DNA of 64,000 bases, from positions 26,392,953 to 26,456,952 of the forward strand of contig NC_036445.1 in assembly GCF_002775205.1 (NCBI RefSeq), given 5' to 3'. The notes beneath the pieces were generated by a model. The model saw only the letters and a list, made by a program, of their open reading frames with translations. It did no database searches and was not told the origin of the DNA. The DNA comes from Xiphophorus maculatus (taxonomy: Eukaryota > Chordata > Actinopteri > Cyprinodontiformes > Poeciliidae). A program made the translations under genes and the position numbers. Each line of letters starts with the position of its first letter. The stretch's first letter is position 1. Positions 60,202 to 64,000 of the stretch are shown piece after piece.

Positions 60202-62560
60202 ATCCTGCTAATCATCGCACGTCACACTACAAAGGGGTATCTAAGTAGTCCACTTAGGCTAGGTGGGATTTTTATGCCTTTGCAGCACTGCCGCAGAACA
60301 TGCATCAACTTGATGGTAGTTGGATTGGAACAAGAGGCACGAGCAATTAGAGTACAAAAACAAACTGTGCAGAGAAGTTATGACTTAGAGAATCAGTGCT
60401 GACTGAATCCTTACAGTCGGATGACTGATGAGATGGATGGCTTGGCCTCGGCTAAGGCCTACAGCAGCAAGAGTTTCTCTGGTTACACACACGGGAGATC
60501 GATACTTCCACAAAAGGCCCGTTAGCCCTCTCAACTCGCAGGCCTATACGGAGATCCAATGACCGAGATAATCACTAGATGTTTCTTCTCTCTTATCCTT
60601 CGCCTCTTTTCCTCGTTGCCTCTTTCTTTCCATGAGGTCAGCAGGGTGTTTGTGAGCCTTTGTGGCTTCAGTCCGGCACTCAAAGGCAGATTTTGAGTAT
60701 AAATTGCACGGCACTGCTCTGGAAAGTCGGGTCTTTAGCATGTTTGGGTTATCAGGTCCAAAATTTGCTATGCTATAAATCTGGTTTCATAACTGCATGC
60801 TGTAAAACTTCTGCTCTTCTGTGGGGTAAAAAAAAAAGAAAAAAAAGGGACTTGCGTGATGAAAAATGTAACTTTTATCGTGTTTGATGGCAACCATTAG
60901 ATTGTGTGAATTTACAGCCAATCCCAAACCGCAACTCTGTCAGTTTTTTTTTTTTGTCAAGCCCCGTGTTTAAAAATATCTTACTCTTTGAGTCACTGAG
61001 ATTCAGATTTGTAGAGTCTTTCTTTGATTCATTGTAAAAGACCACAATGTTACTCATCAAGGTAAGGTCTTTCTTGGATAGCGCTATCTAGTTTCAGTTT
61101 AGGCAAATCTTACGGATATGAAAGTGAGTTCTTTAGGTATGGGATGTACATAAACATTCATCCTAAAAATTGTATTTTAAGGGAAAACCTTAAAAATCAG
61201 AAAGACAAAATGACTTTGATCAACAAACTTAGCAAGCAGGAAACATCGGTCCCTTGAGTTACGTTCGAGATCATGCGAGTATACAAAAGCCAATTTGTAG
61301 AAAACGGTCGTAAATCAGACCACGCTTTAATTGTACGTTGTATTGAACTTTGTGCCCTCTTAAGTCTCAAGTCAGGGATTCCTGATATTATTGGAGCTGC
61401 AGTTGCCTCAACACTTTTAAGTTGTTTTGCCAACATCCAATATCGCGGACTTAGCTGGCACTGGTCAGAGGTTATTGGAGCCAAAATGTAGATCCAGATG
61501 AGAGGAAGAAGAATCAGAGAGGAATCGAATGTGTTTTTGCGAAACCAGTGAGTCAGATGAGTTGCTGGGAAATTTCTGCGGGGATTTCCCAGTGTTATCA
61601 GCCATCAACGCTGATAGAACCAGAGCAGCTATAAATAACGTCTCTCTATTGTTTTCAAGTTGTCCAGTGGCGATCTAGAGTACGGATGAGTGTTTTTAAT
61701 ACCCCAGGGGTACAGTGGAAACGCTAAGCGGACGAGGAGTCAACTCATGACTCCACAGATCGGGTAGAAAACATGGAATATCTGAGCTCGCTCAAAAAGG
61801 TCCCACCGAACCAATTTTTGGTTTTTTATTTCTGCCGAACGTGAGGAGTTTGATTGAGCTAACCGTATTTGACTAAACACAGGCAGAGAGCGCTAAATGA
61901 ATCCCAGCAGAATGAGTGTGTACACTCAGCAGGGAACATCAGCCACGGTTTGTGCGACCGTGGTGTTTGCTGTGAAAATGCTTTTCATCCGGATATCATC
62001 TGAGGCTCTCAGTTTCCCCTTTTTAATATGGGGACTAAGTCATGCAAACAAGACCGGGTGGAAAGACCATCATTGTTATTGCTGCGGATTCTCAAAAACA
62101 CATGTGTCCTTTTGATAATGCTGGGAGACCCAACAGCAAAGACCAGAGTGATTTCAATTTGGTTGTAAACAGAAAAACAACCCTGGTGGATCAGATCAGC
62201 GTAGCCATTACTTTCTCTTATTTTCTGTTTCCAATTAATCCAGCATCTTTACCAAATAGCTATATAACTCGGTGCTTATCCCAAACACTGGTAGCTCATA
62301 AAAAAAGACATGACTAAGGTGTTTTTGTTTTTAACTGTAAGCTCTTTAAACAGTTTATTCACTCCTGACTCTTGGAATTGTGTGCTAAGTTTTAATTTGG
62401 TTTCTTTCTAAACAGAAAGGGCTCTTTGTGGCATTTGCAACGTGTACAGATTTTATGACGTAAAAAATTTTGAGCTGTGTTGCTGCTAAAATGTGCTTTA
62501 CAAATAAATTTGACTGGACTGCACTTCTCTTACCGTGGTGCGAATGATTGTTTGCAATTT
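60202..62560 (-). other. Presumed rspo2 intron, no exon seen
   Basis: Unique sequence, A/T runs near 60826-60847. Short open frames only; no R-spondin motif and no classified repeat. Confidence 0.4.
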
Positions 62561-62565
62561 TCGTA

Positions 62566-62943
62566 CTGTGCCTCGCAAATATGTTTGTAACCCAGTGAAT
62601 TTTTTCACGTTTTGTTATGCCAGAGCCACATCATCCGCTGTATCTGAAAGGTATTCTAGGTGATGCGCAAAAACCTACTGTAGTACAGCACGACTGTAAA
62701 GTAAAATTGAAATGTTTGAAGAGGAAAAAAGGTGTATGTTTAGGGTCGCCGTCCTAAATCTTAAGTCGAACCTCCATCCCAGCCTCAAGTTTATGGCAAC
62801 CTGTTTTTGTTTTTTACATTCACCTCAGCATAATGATGCCACCCCCATGTTTTATCCTGTCTCATAAAATCCTCAGTTGTTTCGGGGTTTCAAATGTGAC
62901 AAAATATGGAACTGCTTCATTGGGTATGAACTTGGCAAAATAA
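62566..62943. mobile_element. Short Tc1 element, internally deleted
   Basis: Left terminus after TA reads CTGTGCCTCGCAAATATG and continues TTTTTTCACGTTTTGTTATG. The right end reads ATGTGACAAAATATGGAACT...GGGTATGAAC, the inverted terminal repeat. A CATAATGATGCCACCCCCAT piece near 62829 is left from the transposase region. About 380 bp. Confidence 0.65.
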
Positions 62944-63060
62944 CAAATTTTGCAGGATGATGCACTGTCCCAAAAGGTATCGCGATAAATGATAATATTG
63001 TCATTTTGAGGCCATTTTGGATTAATATCAAAATAATATTAATAACGGATGACGCATGTA
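62930..63060 (-). repeat. Interspersed repeat, minus copy of an inverted pair
   Basis: Reverse complement matches 39290-39420 over about 90 bp, including the TTTATCGCGATA word. It begins where the Tc1 element ends. Confidence 0.65.
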
Positions 63061-63950
63061 AGTATACCCCACTCAAAAGTAAAAAAAACAACTTTGATTT
63101 CTAAAGAACATTTAACACAATAATTAGCTTAGACAGGATAACCAGACAAAAATTGGCAGGTAGTGCAAACTAACTACTTCGTACCAGGTGTTTGCGGCAT
63201 TTCTCAAAACTTTTCAATGTTATTATAGAGGACAAGTGTTGTCCAAATGAAAGTTATTGCTCTCATTTTAATTTATCATGCCATTTATTGAATTATTGCT
63301 TACCATGACAAAATAACTCTATGCCAATACCTTTTCCTAGTTTTTTTTCCTGCTTTCTCATGCAGACTTTGAAGGCTTTCCTTCATTACAGACAGTGACC
63401 TCCCTCCTACCGAGTTACTCATTATCATCACCCACTGAAAGCGATCGTGTCACCATGTAGTTCCTTGCGACAGCCCTGCGTCTGCGCAGCGCTTCCCCTC
63501 CCGTTCAACCTCTGGGGCTCCAATTTTTCCTGTTATTCATGTGAACTGTAGAGTGTTGCGTTTCACCGGCTTTTGCCAAGTGGAGTTTTTCACAAGGAGT
63601 GCGGAATTAACAACACATGCTTAAGTATGAAATGTTGCCTTTATTAAACAGGCCCACCACAGCATTTCACATGCCTGAGGAGTCCTGAGATGCACACGCA
63701 GTGACACTTTTACACTCGACCCGTGGCCACCAGAGCTGGAACACGCTATCTGGATGAGAAGAGGGCTTTTCATACAACTGGGTTTAAGAATTCTGCTGGC
63801 CTCTGCGCAAGTTTTACAATCGCTGACTACACCAACAAGGAAACAAAAAAAAAAAAAAAAAAAAACGCGGCTTCTGTGCAGAGCATTGCCAAGTTTTGAT
63901 TTAGGACGATCATAAAGTCTTCTCGAAAAAAAGGTCAAGTAGCCATGGCG
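63061..63950. other. Non-coding, no exon seen
   Basis: Contains an A-run at 63844-63864. A minus-strand 105-codon frame (63621-63938) shows no R-spondin motif or other domain. Confidence 0.4.
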
Positions 63951-64000
63951 GAATCGGGAGGAGGTGCGCGGCGTTTGGAGGGAAACTCTCTGACAAACAA
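63945..64000 (+). other. Possible start of an open frame running off the window
   Basis: GCCATGG, a good vertebrate start context, opens a frame (MAESGGGARRLEGNSLTN...) that is still open at the window edge. Eighteen codons are too few to identify. Chance is a serious alternative. Confidence 0.15.

Overview
This window looks like nuclear DNA of a ray-finned fish, most likely a percomorph or related acanthomorph. The evidence is split genes with GT-AG introns, a cluster of hepcidin genes of the short fish 'type 2' form, many decayed Tc1/mariner transposons, non-autonomous DNA elements with intact target duplications, an L2-like LINE, tRNA-derived SINEs, and many microsatellites and A-runs. There are no bacterial-style operons. 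Most of the window is non-coding.

Region 1 (about 4.3-18.9 kb, + strand) is a hepcidin array in several stages of decay. Copy 1 (5932-6601) is a complete three-exon gene encoding an 87-residue pre-pro-peptide with the eight-cysteine mature hormone/antimicrobial peptide. Copy 2 (10935-11387) keeps its promoter, introns and poly(A) signal, but its last exon has lost 6 bp and then shifts frame, so the cysteine knot is destroyed. A TATA box with its downstream context but no gene lies at 15007. Copy 3 (from about 16.48 kb) keeps a palindromic NF-kB-type site and a readable first exon. Its TATA box has decayed, its splice donor is GC instead of GT, most of exon 2 is missing, and a 392-bp TA-flanked transposon sits between promoter and start codon. 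An eight-cysteine hepcidin last exon stands at 18.4 kb. Related flanking blocks (about 4.33-5.47 and 8.81-9.48 kb) indicate that copies 1 and 2 arose by tandem segmental duplication.

Region 2 (19-34 kb) has no recognised gene. It holds unique sequence of non-repeat character that may include conserved regulatory elements (especially 21.6-23.3 and 29.0-29.6 kb), a SINE beside an (AT)n tract, a Tc1 element that has itself received a retroposon with an 8-bp target duplication, a long degenerate Tc1 (30.8-31.8 kb), and a broken L2-like LINE interrupted by a 223-bp hAT-type MITE.

Region 3 (about 34.9-64 kb, - strand) begins with the last coding exon of R-spondin 2 (35892-36007, minus), recognised by its basic tail and the C-terminal match to vertebrate RSPO2. 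No earlier rspo2 exon was found, so 36.0-64.0 kb is probably its last intron or continues into upstream gene sequence. This interval mixes repeat fragments (Tc1, Sleeping-Beauty-like, a TTAA-flanked MITE with long internal inverted repeats) with low-repeat stretches that could be enhancers of a developmental gene.

Functionally, hepcidin (iron control and innate defence) and rspo2 (Wnt potentiation) are unrelated neighbours. Nothing here resembles a new multi-gene system. The best leads are the decaying hepcidin cluster, the candidate regulatory desert around rspo2, and several clean transposon insertions.
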